Made by a program: the position numbers and the translations under genes
Source: Virgisporangium aliadipatigenens
Lineage (GTDB): Bacteria > Actinomycetota > Actinomycetes > Mycobacteriales > Micromonosporaceae
Assembly: GCF_016863615.1 (NCBI RefSeq)
Contig: NZ_BOPF01000023.1
Location: 1 to 64,000 of the forward strand
Reading direction: 5' to 3'
Length of the DNA stretch: 64,000 bases
The notes under the pieces: generated by a model
Databases searched by the model: none
Told to the model about the DNA's origin: nothing
Seen by the model: only the letters and a program-made list of their open reading frames with translations
Shown: one piece after another, positions 18,616 to 26,880 of the stretch
Layout of the letters: every line of letters begins with the position of its first letter
How positions within the stretch are numbered: position 1 is the first letter of the stretch

Positions 18616-19395
18616 TCAGTGCTCTTCGGCGATCGAGGTCTGCACGTACACCGACGTCAGCAGCACGAAGACGTACGCCTGGAGCAGGGCGACCAGCAGT
18701 TCGAAGATGGTCATCACGATGGCGATGGCCCACGAGACGATCGAGATGCCGGCCAGTGCGAAGTTGTCGCTGCCGAGCAGGACGAACCCGCCGAGGGTGA
18801 ACACGAGCAGGATGACGTGGCCGGCGAACATGTTCGCGAAGAGTCGCAGGGCCAGCGTGAGCGGCCGGAACAGGAACGTCGAGGCGAACTCCAGCGGGAT
18901 CACCAGCGGCAGCAGCCATGCCGGCGCGCCCGGGGGGATCAGCTGGTTCTTGATGTACTTCGCGAAGCCGAAGCGCTTCACGCCGACCCAGATGAACAGG
19001 ACGTACGAAATGATCGCCAGGAACGCCGGGAACGCGATGTGCGTGTTGGGCGAGAGCTGGACGCCGGGGATGATGCCCCAGAGATTGTTGAACGCGATGA
19101 AGAGGAACAGCGACGCCAGATAGGGCGCGAACTTGATGCCCTCGGCGCCGATGATGTCCTTCGCGATCCCGTCGCGCACGAAGCCGTAGGCCGACTCGGC
19201 GATCCACTGGGACTTGGTCGGCACCAGCTTCGGATTACGGTACGCGACCAGGAAGAAAATGATCGTGATGGCGACCGCGACCCACACGAACAGCGTGAAC
19301 TTCGTGAACCAGTTGTCCGGCCCGGCGATCGGGGGCAGGAAGAAGTCGTCCACGCTCGGCGGCCACGGCACCTCCGCAGCGAGTCCTCGCACCAT
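18616..19395 (-). CDS. atpB: F1Fo ATP synthase a subunit
   Basis: Stator subunit with the proton half-channels, 259 residues with five to six transmembrane helices. The essential Arg is visible in PLTLALRLFANMFAGHVI, and the partner region FELLVALLQAYVFVLLTSVYVQTS in the last helix carries the conserved Glu and Gln. The N-terminus (AAEVPWPPSVDDFFLPPIAG) is a short external segment. It begins 14 bases after the atpZ stop on the same strand. Confidence 0.97.
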   Translation of the reverse strand: MVRGLAAEVPWPPSVDDFFLPPIAGPDNWFTKFTLFVWVAVAITIIFFLVAYRNPKLVPTKSQWIAESAYGFVRDGIAKDIIGAEGIKFAPYLASLFLFIAFNNLWGIIPGVQLSPNTHIAFPAFLAIISYVLFIWVGVKRFGFAKYIKNQLIPPGAPAWLLPLVIPLEFASTFLFRPLTLALRLFANMFAGHVILLVFTLGGFVLLGSDNFALAGISIVSWAIAIVMTIFELLVALLQAYVFVLLTSVYVQTSIAEEH

Positions 19396-19409
19396 GCCCC
19401 TGTCTCCTC

Positions 19410-19625
19410 CTAAGCCCCGAGTCGCTTCACGACGAGGTAGACCCCGAGTGCCACGCCCATGACAACGCCGATCGCCGTGGCAATGCCACCGAGGTCCAAC
19501 CAGCGATCAACGAGCCATCCAACGAAGCCCCAGATCAACATTCCGGAGATCAGGTATCCGAGGGCGGTGTATGCCTGGTCAGCACCTCGCGCACTGTCAC
19601 GTCGCGGGGACTGGTCATCGGTCAT
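19410..19625 (-). CDS. AtpZ/AtpI-like small membrane protein heading the ATP synthase operon
   Basis: Protein of 71 residues with two transmembrane helices (YTALGYLISGMLIWGFVGWLVD; ATAIGVVMGVALGVYLVV) separated by RWLDLGG, the pattern of AtpZ-type proteins that precede atpB in many operons and that have been linked to Mg2+/Ca2+ handling or c-ring assembly. The N-terminus is short and polar (MTDDQSPRRDSARGADQ). As the first gene after a 210-base non-coding region it is the likely start of the ATP synthase transcript. Confidence 0.75.
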   Translation of the reverse strand: MTDDQSPRRDSARGADQAYTALGYLISGMLIWGFVGWLVDRWLDLGGIATAIGVVMGVALGVYLVVKRLGA

Positions 19626-19835
19626 GACGCGCGAACCATATCAAGCGCGTTTCGGGAGTTGTGCATCGACCCCCGCGTGCTCATCGCGCGGGGGTGTGCC
19701 ACCGTGTCCGGCCGCCTGCCGGTAACCGGCCACATTACCCCTCTGCGACCACCTTGTGCCTCCCCCGCCCGGCTTACACATGAATCCTGCGCAGCGTTGC
19801 CGGGGAACAACGTTCGGCTACCGGTTACCCGGCGT
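19626..19835 (-). promoter_or_regulatory. Leader region of the ATP synthase operon
   Basis: Non-coding 210 bases between the DUF1835-like gene and atpZ, both on the minus strand. Nearest atpZ is a GC hairpin (19670-19694). Further upstream are two related motifs, GCCGGTAACCGGC (19718-19730, an odd palindrome) and, about 100 bases away, ACCGGTTACCCGG (about 19820-19832), which reads as a near copy in the opposite orientation. They could be operator half-sites controlling the operon. A weak -10-like TATGGT on the minus strand (19640-19635) lies just before atpZ. No promoter is convincing. Confidence 0.35.
19670..19694 (-). terminator. GC-rich hairpin upstream of atpZ (terminator or attenuator)
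   Basis: Perfect 8-bp stem CCCCCGCG (19670-19677) / CGCGGGGG (19687-19694) with a nine-base loop. No T-tract follows on the minus strand, which is common for actinobacterial hairpin terminators. It could end transcripts from glyA and the DUF1835-like gene, or act as an attenuator in the ATP synthase leader, since it lies about 45 bases before the atpZ start. Confidence 0.4.
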
Positions 19836-20753
19836 TCACCAGCCGAGACCCCGTGAAATGCGGCGCTGGTCAGGGTCCCAGAGCCAGGCCGGGCGCGGTG
19901 TGACCTCAATCCCGCCGAGCCATCGCCCGTCCCCGCGCCACTGTGCGTCGCCGTTCAGGATCGCGGTGCCGTGTGCGGTGGCGCGCCAGCCGTCGCCGTC
20001 CCGGACGAGTGCCGGGTCCTCCTCCGTGCAGAGGTCGCGCAGCACGGGCCTCAGTTGCGAGTCTCCGTGGAACGGGGCCGGGTCGGCCGCCCGCACCGCG
20101 GGGAAGATCTCCCGGAGCGTGTGCGCGCCACCGGCGACGGCGCGCAGGCAGAGGCGTTCGCTCAGGGAGAGCCCGTCCGTGGTCCACGGCAGGTCGGCGA
20201 GGTGCCGGCGGACTCCGGCCGCCAGGTGCGGCAGGGCGGACGCCCCGTGATCCAGGAGCCCTTGCAACGGCTCGGGCGTCGGGGCGCGCATGCCGTCCCA
20301 GGCCCACACGGCGAGCACGAGCTGGTCGTCGTCGATCGGCCGGGCCTGACGGGCCGCGGCTTCCAGCGCCGGCGCGTCGAGGTCGCCGAAGCAGCCCGCG
20401 GCGATGGGCACGAGGCGGAAGCGTTCCACCGCGGTGGGACCCTGCTCGGAGAACCGGGCCAGCACGCGCACCAGCACCGCCTGGTCGTACCAGTCGGCGC
20501 CGAGCCACAGCAGCACGATCCGGTACTTGTCGAGCCGATCGAGCGCCAGTTCCTCGGCGAGGAAGCGGGCCTCCACCTCGTGCGCGGGCTCTCCGTAGGC
20601 CTCCGCGACGAACTGCGCCCGCGCGGCGACCAGTTCCGTCGCGGGGAGCGGGCCCTGGCACACCGGGTCCGCGTAGCAGAAGTAGTCGCCGCCGCGGAGC
20701 TTGTCCCGCAGGTCGTCCCCGCAGCGGAGATGCGCGACGTCAGGCGTCCACAT
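19836..20753 (-). CDS. DUF1835-like hypothetical protein
   Basis: Soluble protein of 305 residues. The N-terminal part (VAHLRCGDDLRDKLRGGDYFCYADPVCQGPLPA, then VVLLWLGADWYDQAVLVRVLARF) follows the pattern of DUF1835 proteins, where a GD/S segment, a charged DPVxxGP stretch and an LWxxxDxYDQ motif recur; biochemical function unknown. The C-terminal half contains a winged-helix-like segment (LRAVAGGAHTLREIFPAVRAAD; RDGDGWRATAHGTAIL). ATG 20753 overlaps the end of the preceding membrane-protein gene by 14 bases, implying coupled translation. It is not a usual member of the ATP synthase neighbourhood. Confidence 0.65.
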   Translation of the reverse strand: MWTPDVAHLRCGDDLRDKLRGGDYFCYADPVCQGPLPATELVAARAQFVAEAYGEPAHEVEARFLAEELALDRLDKYRIVLLWLGADWYDQAVLVRVLARFSEQGPTAVERFRLVPIAAGCFGDLDAPALEAAARQARPIDDDQLVLAVWAWDGMRAPTPEPLQGLLDHGASALPHLAAGVRRHLADLPWTTDGLSLSERLCLRAVAGGAHTLREIFPAVRAADPAPFHGDSQLRPVLRDLCTEEDPALVRDGDGWRATAHGTAILNGDAQWRGDGRWLGGIEVTPRPAWLWDPDQRRISRGLGW

Positions 20754-21129
20754 AGAGAATCTTGGCGTGCCAGGTCCACCACGCCTGGGCGGTGGCCCAA
20801 CCGACCGTCGTGACCATCGTGGCGACGCCGAACGCCGGCAGCCCCGCCCAGCCGGTGCTCGCCAGCGCGTAGCAGCCGAACCCGATGGCCGTGATCTTCA
20901 GGATGTACGTGACCATGCCGACCGGGAAGACCAGCGTCGGATTGACGGAGTCGGCCCAGGCGATGACGAGGCTCGACACCGTGAAGCTCGCCGCGACGAG
21001 CGCCACGCCGAGCACCGCACCCCCGGCCCCGGCCGCCCCGTCGACCAGGAGTCCGAGCAGCACCCCGATGACGACCAGCGCGGCGCTGACCTTGAGGCCC
21101 GCGGGCAGGAACTTCAGCCGGGCCTTCAC
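20740..21129 (-). CDS. AtpI-like four-helix membrane protein
   Basis: Membrane protein of 129 residues with four predicted transmembrane helices ([87 protein letters not shown]). Layout, size and position two genes upstream of atpB resemble ATP synthase protein I of other actinobacteria, so an assembly or ion-supply role is plausible but not shown. GTG 21129 was chosen: it overlaps the glyA stop in GTGA and the longer open frame is an artefact of GC content. The 3' end overlaps the DUF1835-like gene. Confidence 0.65.
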   Translation of the reverse strand: MKARLKFLPAGLKVSAALVVIGVLLGLLVDGAAGAGGAVLGVALVAASFTVSSLVIAWADSVNPTLVFPVGMVTYILKITAIGFGCYALASTGWAGLPAFGVATMVTTVGWATAQAWWTWHAKILYVDA

Positions 21130-22412
21130 GCCGGCACCGCCGTCACCGGGTAGGCCGGGAACTTCTCCACCAGCGCGCCCACCTGTTCGGCGACCTCGCC
21201 GAGGGCAGCCCGCCCGGGCCCGGTCGACGGGTCGGCGCGCACCGCCCGGGCGATCAGCGCGGCGATCTCGCGCATCTGCGGCTCCTTCATGCCCTGCGTG
21301 GTGACCGAGGGGGTGCCGACCCGGATGCCGGAGGCGATCATCGGCTTCTGCGGGTCGTACGGGATGGCGTTCTTGTTGAGCGTGATGCGGGCCAGGTCGC
21401 AGCGTTCCTCCGCCTCGCGGCCGGTCACGCCGACGTCGCGCAGGTCGATGAGGGCCAGGTGGGTGTCGGTGCCGCCGGAGACCGGCCGCATGTGTTCCCC
21501 CTTCAGCCCGGCCGCGAGCGCCTTCGCGTTGGCGATGACCTGTTTCGCGTACGTCCCGAACGCCGGCTGCATCGCCTCCTTGAGCGCCACGGCCTTGGCT
21601 GCGATCACGTGCATCAGCGGCCCGCCCTGCGTGAACGGGAAGACCGCCTTGTCGATCCGGGCGGCCAGCTCGGACGTGCAGAGGATCATGCCGCCGCGCG
21701 GCCCGCGCAGCACCTTGTGCGTGGTGAAGCAGACGACGTCGGCGTGCGGAACGGGCGACGGGATGGCCCCACCGGCGACCAGCCCGATGAAGTGCGCGGC
21801 GTCGACCATCAGGTACGCGCCGACCTCGTCCGCGATGGCCCGGAACCGCGCGAAGTCGATCAGCCGCGGGTACGCCGTGGCGCCACAGATGATCATCTTG
21901 GGGCGGTGCGTGCGGGCCAGGTCGCGCACCTGGTCGTAGTCGATCAGTTCGTCGTCCTGGCTGACCGGATACCCCACGGTGTTGAACCATTTGCCGGAGA
22001 AGTTGACCTTCGAGCCGTGCGTCAGGTGGCCGCCGTGCGGCAGTTCCATCGCGAGGACCGTGTCGCCGGGCATCAGCAGCGCGGCATAGGCCGCCAGGTT
22101 GGCCCCGGCACCCGAGTGCGGCTGCAGGTTGGCGTGCGCGGCGCCGAACAGCTCCTTCGCCCGTTCGATCGCCAGCTGCTCGGCGCGGTCGACGTCGGCG
22201 CACCCGCCGTAGTAACGCCGACCCGGATAGCCCTCGGCGTACTTGTTCGTCAGCGTCGAACCGAGGGCCGCGAGCACGGCCGGGGACGTCAGGTTTTCGC
22301 TGGCGATCAGCTGCAGCCCGCCGCGCAGCCGGTCCAACTCGTCGACCACGATGCCGGCGATCTCCGGATCCGTCGCGCGCAGCGCGTCGAAGTCGGGTCC
22401 CCAGAACGTCAT
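21126..22412 (-). CDS. glyA: Serine hydroxymethyltransferase
   Basis: PLP enzyme interconverting serine and glycine with tetrahydrofolate as one-carbon carrier. The 428-residue protein shows [37 protein letters not shown], the [11 protein letters not shown] segment, the PLP aspartate in [13 protein letters not shown], and the Schiff-base lysine Lys233 in [14 protein letters not shown]. GlyA precedes the ATP synthase genes in many actinobacteria. ATG 22412 gives a normal-length N-terminus. It is the first gene of the run glyA, AtpI-like, DUF1835-like. Confidence 0.97.
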   Translation of the reverse strand: MTFWGPDFDALRATDPEIAGIVVDELDRLRGGLQLIASENLTSPAVLAALGSTLTNKYAEGYPGRRYYGGCADVDRAEQLAIERAKELFGAAHANLQPHSGAGANLAAYAALLMPGDTVLAMELPHGGHLTHGSKVNFSGKWFNTVGYPVSQDDELIDYDQVRDLARTHRPKMIICGATAYPRLIDFARFRAIADEVGAYLMVDAAHFIGLVAGGAIPSPVPHADVVCFTTHKVLRGPRGGMILCTSELAARIDKAVFPFTQGGPLMHVIAAKAVALKEAMQPAFGTYAKQVIANAKALAAGLKGEHMRPVSGGTDTHLALIDLRDVGVTGREAEERCDLARITLNKNAIPYDPQKPMIASGIRVGTPSVTTQGMKEPQMREIAALIARAVRADPSTGPGRAALGEVAEQVGALVEKFPAYPVTAVPA

Positions 22413-22472
22413 GCCGGCAGTCTACGCACCCGTTTCGGCGTGAAACGCGCCGTTGCGGGGCATGATGCGAGC

Positions 22473-23984
22473 GTGCGGGTACTGGTCACGGGGGCAACGG
22501 GCTATGTCGGCGGGCGTCTGGCGCCCCGTCTGGTGCACGCGGGGCACCGGGTGCGCTGCCTCACCCGATCGCCGGGCAAGCTCCGCGACGTTCCCTGGGC
22601 AAAGGAAGTCGAGATCGTCGAGGGCGACGTCACGGACGCGGAGAGCCTGTACGCGGCCTTCAAGGGTGTGGAGATCGTCTACTACCTGGTCCACTCCCTC
22701 GGCCGGCGCGACTTCGAGGAGCTGGACCGGGCCGCCGCCCTGAACGTCGCCGCCGCGGCGGCGGCCGCCGGCGTGCGGCGCATCGTCTACCTGGGCGGAC
22801 CCGACCCCGACGACAACGCCGGCTCGGCGCACCTGCGCTCCCGGCACGAGGTGGCGCGGATCCTGCTGGAGGGCGAGGTGCCCGCCGTCGTGCTGCGCGC
22901 GCCGGTGATCATCGGCTCCGGCTCGGCCTCGTTCGAGATGCTGCGCCACCTGACCGAACGCCTCCCTATCATGATCACGCCGAAGTGGGTGCACAACCGC
23001 ATCCAGCCGATCGCCATCCGCGATGTGCTGCGCTACCTGGTCTTCATGGCCAGCGACGACGACTGGCCGGCGCGCGAGGTGAACCGGGCGTTCGACATCT
23101 GCGGGCCGGACGTGCTCACCTACGCCGAGATGATGCAGCGGTACGCGCGCGTCGCCCGGCTGCCGCGGCGCGTGATCCTGCCGACGCGGTTCCTCAGCCC
23201 GACGCTCTCGGCGCACTGGGTCGGGGTCGTCACCCCGGTCCCGAACGCCATCGCCCGCCCGCTGGTGGCGAGCCTCATCCACGACGCCACCGGCCACGAG
23301 CACGACATCGCCACGTACGTGCCGGACCCGCCGGAGGGGCTCACCGGCTTCGACCGGGCGGTCGCGCTGGCCCTGGCGAAGATCCGCGACTCGGACGTGG
23401 AGACCCGCTGGTCGGGCGCCACGTGGCCGGGCGCGATGGCCGCCGAGCCGCTGCCCACCGACCCCGAGTGGTCCGGCGGCACGCTCTACACCGACAACCG
23501 GCAGCGGCCCGTGGCCACCTCCCCGGAGCGGTTGTGGCGGGTCATCGAGGCGATCGGCGGCGAGAACGGCTGGTACTCGTTCCCGCTGGCGTGGTCGGTG
23601 CGCGGCTGGCTGGACCGGCTCGTCGGCGGCGTCGGCCTGCGGCGCGGGCGCCGCGACCCGCACCGGCTCTACGTCGGCGAGGCGCTGGACTTCTGGCGGG
23701 TCGAGGAGATCGTGCCCGGCGAGTTGCTGCGGTTGCGGGCCGAGATGCGGCTGCCGGGCCGCGCCTGGTTGGAGATGTGGGTCGAACCGGGGCCGAACGG
23801 CGCCCGCTACCGCCAGCGCGCGGTGTTCCTGCCGCACGGGTTGGCCGGCCACCTGTACTGGGCGGCGGTGTGGCCGTTCCACGCGGTCATCTTCGGGGGC
23901 ATGGCCCGCAATATCGCACGCACCGCCGAACGCACCGCCGGCGCACCGCTACCCGCCTACCCCGCCGACCGCCTCCGCCGCTGA
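22473..23984 (+). CDS. SDR-type NAD(P)-binding protein with C-terminal DUF2867 domain
   Basis: Two-domain protein of 503 residues. The first ~300 residues are an atypical short-chain dehydrogenase of the NmrA/complex-I-assembly-like type: nucleotide loop VTGATGYVGGRL at the N-terminus, GDVTDAESLYAAFKGVEIVYYLVHS, and LNVAAAAAAAGVRRIVYLGG. The remaining ~190 residues (SPERLWRVIEAIGGENGWYSFPLAWSVRGWLDRLVGGVGLRRGRRDP, FWRVEEI) match DUF2867, a START-like ligand-binding fold. GTG 22473 is the first in-frame start before the Rossmann motif. It is divergent from glyA (60-base gap) and its 3' end overlaps the convergent PAP2 gene by 28 bases. Substrate unknown. Confidence 0.88.
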   Translation: MRVLVTGATGYVGGRLAPRLVHAGHRVRCLTRSPGKLRDVPWAKEVEIVEGDVTDAESLYAAFKGVEIVYYLVHSLGRRDFEELDRAAALNVAAAAAAAGVRRIVYLGGPDPDDNAGSAHLRSRHEVARILLEGEVPAVVLRAPVIIGSGSASFEMLRHLTERLPIMITPKWVHNRIQPIAIRDVLRYLVFMASDDDWPAREVNRAFDICGPDVLTYAEMMQRYARVARLPRRVILPTRFLSPTLSAHWVGVVTPVPNAIARPLVASLIHDATGHEHDIATYVPDPPEGLTGFDRAVALALAKIRDSDVETRWSGATWPGAMAAEPLPTDPEWSGGTLYTDNRQRPVATSPERLWRVIEAIGGENGWYSFPLAWSVRGWLDRLVGGVGLRRGRRDPHRLYVGEALDFWRVEEIVPGELLRLRAEMRLPGRAWLEMWVEPGPNGARYRQRAVFLPHGLAGHLYWAAVWPFHAVIFGGMARNIARTAERTAGAPLPAYPADRLRR

Positions 23985-24700
23985 ACGGGCACCCGCGGCC
24001 AGTCGCCGTCGGCGTCGCGCCCCGGCCGGAACGCGTACACCGCGATCACCACGCAGAGCACGCCGTTGAGCATGCCGAACGCCACGTCGCTCACGTGGTG
24101 CATGCCCCGGTAGAGCCGCGACAGCGCCACCAGGAACGGCAGCACCGCCAGTCCCAGCACCAGCGCCCACCTGATCCACGTCTGCCGCAGCCGCCACCCC
24201 ACCACCACGGCGATGCCGATGTACAGGGCGGTGGCCGCACCCGTGTGCCCCGACGGGAAGCTCGACGTCGGCGGGGCCGGGTCGAGGTGCGGCACGTCCG
24301 GCCTGTTCCGGTCCACGACGGCGGCCGTGAGCACGAAGACCGACGACTGCAGGATGACGGCCGTCATGAGCGTCACCGACTCGCCCCAGCGGCCGTAGAG
24401 CACGCGCAGCAGCACCGCGAAGACGGCCATGCTGCCGATGATCGACGCGGTGTCGGCCAGCGTGCTGAGCACCGACGTGACGGCGTTCCAGAACGGGGTG
24501 CGGCCGTCGGCGAGGTCCCGGTTGACCTCGGACTCTCCGGCGGCGAGCCGCGCCAGCGGGTGCGCCAGCGCCAACCCGCTGCCGACCAGGAAGAGGTACA
24601 GCAGCGCACCCGGGGCGACCACCCGCTTCAGGACCAGCCGTCCGACGTGCCGGCGCAGGTGCGTGCCGTGCGCCGACGTGTCCGTAAGCGCGTTGCTCAT
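23957..24700 (-). CDS. PAP2 superfamily membrane phosphatase (copy 1)
   Basis: Integral membrane lipid-phosphate phosphatase of 247 residues and about six transmembrane helices. The catalytic signature is complete: VDRNRPDVP (C1, K/RxxxxxxRP variant), PSGHTGA (C2, His general acid), and SRLYRGMHHVSDVAFG (C3, SRxxxxxHxxxD). Likely substrates are undecaprenyl pyrophosphate or phosphatidic acid. The start overlaps the end of a 28-codon mini-ORF in ATGA (24697-24700), which links it to the second PAP2 gene just upstream, so both are probably translated from one message. Its 3' end overlaps the convergent SDR gene by 28 bases. Confidence 0.92.
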   Translation of the reverse strand: MSNALTDTSAHGTHLRRHVGRLVLKRVVAPGALLYLFLVGSGLALAHPLARLAAGESEVNRDLADGRTPFWNAVTSVLSTLADTASIIGSMAVFAVLLRVLYGRWGESVTLMTAVILQSSVFVLTAAVVDRNRPDVPHLDPAPPTSSFPSGHTGAATALYIGIAVVVGWRLRQTWIRWALVLGLAVLPFLVALSRLYRGMHHVSDVAFGMLNGVLCVVIAVYAFRPGRDADGDWPRVPVQRRRRSAG

Positions 24701-24783
24701 GCCGCCGCCTCGCTTCGCTCCCCGGCGCCCTGAGACACAAGTGCACAGCGCTCCACGATTCGCTCCCGCAAGCGTCCGCTCAT
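24697..24783 (-). CDS. Mini-ORF (28 codons) bridging two PAP2 phosphatase genes
   Basis: The gap between the two phosphatase genes is one short reading frame whose ATG overlaps the upstream stop (ATGA, 24780-24783) and whose stop overlaps the downstream start (ATGA, 24697-24700). The peptide starts SGRLRERIVERCALVSQG and ends GERSEAAA; no domain is recognisable. It shares the 12-mer CTCAGGGCGCCG (plus-strand complement at 24723-24734) with the mini-ORF at 11023-11133 and the 14-mer GGGGAGCGAAGCGA (24710-24723) with the intergenic repeat at 26723-26736. It looks like a repeat family that fits between co-translated genes without breaking coupling. Confidence 0.45.
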   Translation of the reverse strand: MSGRLRERIVERCALVSQGAGERSEAAA

Positions 24784-25529
24784 GCCAACCTCCGGGCGTC
24801 CTCCGGGTCCACGCCCTCCAGCGGATCGTGCGGCGGGGCGCCGACGTCGCGCCGCCACGTCTCGAACGCCGCCGCCGTCGCCGCCACCAGCGCCGCCGCC
24901 ACCACCCACGCGGCCACCACGTCGCTGAGGTAGTGCACGCCGAGCGCGATCCGGTCCAGCCCGGCCAGCGCGATCACGGTCAGCCCGGCGACCCACGCCG
25001 CGATCCGGGTCCGCACGCCCGGCAGCGCCGGCAGCACGGCCAGCAGCAGCACGAGCACGCCGACGGCGCTGTTGAGGGCGTGCCCCGACGGGAAGCTGTA
25101 GCCGGGCGCGTGCGCCACCGGATCGGCCAGCTCGGGTCGGGCCCGCGCCATCGCGAGCTTCAGCGTGAAGCCGAGCACGCTGCCGACGGCCATCGTGATG
25201 CCGGCCCACCACGCCAGCCGGATCGCCTTGCGCCGGATCAGGGCGATCACCAGCCCCAGGACCGCCACCCGGAAGACCCACGGGTGCAGGACCACGTCAC
25301 CGGCCTTGCCGAGCCAGACCGCCCAGCCGTGCGCGGACACCTCGCGGTGCACCGCCTCGGCGATGCCGTGGTCGATCCGCCGCAGCGGCGCCCATCCGGT
25401 CCGTACCGCCAGCGCCAAAAAGACTAGGGGGAACGCCACCAGGAAGGCGGCCAGCGCGGCCAGCACCAGCCGCGGGCGCAGCCGCAGGGAGTGCAACCGG
25501 GAACGCGTAGAGACGAAGGCCGACGTCAT
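24780..25529 (-). CDS. PAP2 superfamily membrane phosphatase (copy 2)
   Basis: Second PAP2 lipid phosphatase, 249 residues, about six transmembrane helices. Signatures: KLAMARARPELADP (C1), YSFPSGHALNSAVG (C2) and LDRIALGVHYLSDVVAAW (C3). The sequence differs clearly from copy 1, so this is not a recent duplication. ATG 25529 was chosen because the N-terminal basic segment and first helix (LRLRPRLVLAALAAFLVAFPLVFLALAV) begin just after it; there is no strong Shine-Dalgarno sequence. It lies 47 bases after the patatin-like lipase gene on the same strand, giving a possible lipid-metabolism operon. Confidence 0.92.
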   Translation of the reverse strand: MTSAFVSTRSRLHSLRLRPRLVLAALAAFLVAFPLVFLALAVRTGWAPLRRIDHGIAEAVHREVSAHGWAVWLGKAGDVVLHPWVFRVAVLGLVIALIRRKAIRLAWWAGITMAVGSVLGFTLKLAMARARPELADPVAHAPGYSFPSGHALNSAVGVLVLLLAVLPALPGVRTRIAAWVAGLTVIALAGLDRIALGVHYLSDVVAAWVVAAALVAATAAAFETWRRDVGAPPHDPLEGVDPEDARRLA

Positions 25530-25576
25530 AACCGAGTAATGATCCGGGACGGTCGCCCCGAAACCCAAGCGGTACT

Positions 25577-26518
25577 TCAGGCTGCACGCGGCACGTCGCC
25601 GAGCGCGTGCCGCGCCGTGGCCAGCGAGGTCTCCAGCACCTGCAGCCGACGGCCGGGGTCCATGAGGTTCAGGCCGATCGCCGCCACGTCGGCGGGGCCG
25701 GGGGTCAGCACGGTCACCGCCGTGCCGGCCGCCTCGACCTTGCGCACCTCGGCCATGAGCCAGGAGGTGATGACGTTGCGGAAGAAGCGCTCCGTGCGCA
25801 ACGCGGGATTGAGCGGGCGGCCCAGGTCGTGGCCCGCCATCGGGGCCAGCACGTACACCTCGTCCAGCCCGGCGCGCGACAGCAGATCGAGCGAGGTCAC
25901 CGAGCGCACGCCGCCGTCGACGTAACGCTGGCCGTCGATCAGCCTCGGCTCGTGCCAGCCCGGGATGGAACAGGATGCGACCACCGCGTCGGCGAGCGAC
26001 GCCGCCGGTGCGCCCGTGCGGCCGAAGGCCACCCGCCGGCCGCTCCCGTAGTTCACCGAGATGATCCAGGTGGGACGGCGCGGCCAGGACGAACGGGCGG
26101 ACAGCGACGAGACGAACGCGTGGAGCACCCGGTGCTGCGCCCGCCCCGCCGGCAACAGCGCACTGGCGGCGACCCGGGGATGAACCTGGAGCGGCGCCCG
26201 CGCGGCGCTGGCGAGCAGGCCCGGCGACCCGAGGCGGAACCGCGGCAACGGCGGCATCCGACCCGTGTCCCGCGCGAACTCCGCCGCGTCCGGCAGGTCG
26301 GCCAGGCCCTCGCCGCGCTGGTGGGCGACCAGGGTGTCGACCGTGATCCCGCACCGGAGGGCGGCGGCGAGGATGCTGCCCGCGCTGGTGCCGACCATGA
26401 GGTCCACGCCGCGTAACGGCCGGCCGATCCGCCGCTCGACGGCGCCGAGCGCCCCGACCATCCACGCGGCACCGAGAGTGCCGCCCGCACCGAGGACAAG
26501 TCCGACCCGTCGCGCCAT
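25577..26518 (-). CDS. Patatin-like phospholipase
   Basis: Serine lipase/phospholipase of 313 residues with a Ser-Asp dyad. The oxyanion motif GLVLGAGGTLGAAW (G-G/A-G-G) opens the protein, the nucleophile is in GTSAGS (GxSxG), and the catalytic Asp is in YVDGGVRSV (DGG). No signal peptide, so it is probably cytosolic and acts at the inner face of the membrane. ATG 26518 (MARRVGLVLG) was preferred to the ATG three codons earlier. It is followed on the same strand by two PAP2 phosphatases. Confidence 0.92.
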   Translation of the reverse strand: MARRVGLVLGAGGTLGAAWMVGALGAVERRIGRPLRGVDLMVGTSAGSILAAALRCGITVDTLVAHQRGEGLADLPDAAEFARDTGRMPPLPRFRLGSPGLLASAARAPLQVHPRVAASALLPAGRAQHRVLHAFVSSLSARSSWPRRPTWIISVNYGSGRRVAFGRTGAPAASLADAVVASCSIPGWHEPRLIDGQRYVDGGVRSVTSLDLLSRAGLDEVYVLAPMAGHDLGRPLNPALRTERFFRNVITSWLMAEVRKVEAAGTAVTVLTPGPADVAAIGLNLMDPGRRLQVLETSLATARHALGDVPRAA

Positions 26519-26527
26519 GGCTGCCAC

Positions 26528-26880
26528 CTTTCGCAGCCCCGGGCAGCGCCCGGGAGATGAGAATGCGCGCAGCTCAGCGCGTTGACAAGAGGTCGGCGCA
26601 ATTACGACCGGTCACCGGACAAGCTCCTTACAGTGTTGCCCGCGCAAGCGCGGGACGGCACTCTGTTGCACGCGCAAGCGCGGGATGGCGCCTCCGGCGT
26701 CGTCTTCCCTCGTCGCTTCGGGTCGCTTCGCTCCCCTGCGCTCCTCAGTCCAGACGACGCCGCGCCATCCCGCCGCGCGCTCGAACAGCGCGGGCCGCGC
26801 GTCGTGCGAATCGCCTGTGGTCGGCCTCAAGGGCGGTACCGCGGTGCCGATCTTCCGGACAGACGTCGGGAGGAGGGTAC
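26528..26880. repeat. 353-base non-coding region with direct repeats and a 22-bp bulged inverted repeat
   Basis: Between the patatin-like gene and the GGDEF-EAL gene, divergently transcribed. It holds two 24-base direct repeats (26636-26659 and 26666-26689, period 30, core CGCGCAAGCGCGGGA). It also holds a large inverted repeat with left arm 26680-26691 plus 26696-26705 and right arm 26752-26773; these are complementary over 22 bp with a 4-base bulge (CTCC). The loop contains TCGCTTCGCTCCCC (26723-26736), also present in the mini-ORF at 24710-24723. No transposase is present, so a palindromic MITE-like or REP-like element is most likely. The last ~100 bases hold the GGAGGAGG ribosome-binding region of the next gene. 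Confidence 0.65.

Noticed and set aside
26636-26689. CRISPR-like direct repeats
   Set aside because: Only two units with a 6-base spacer and no cas genes; a palindromic repeat element explains it better.
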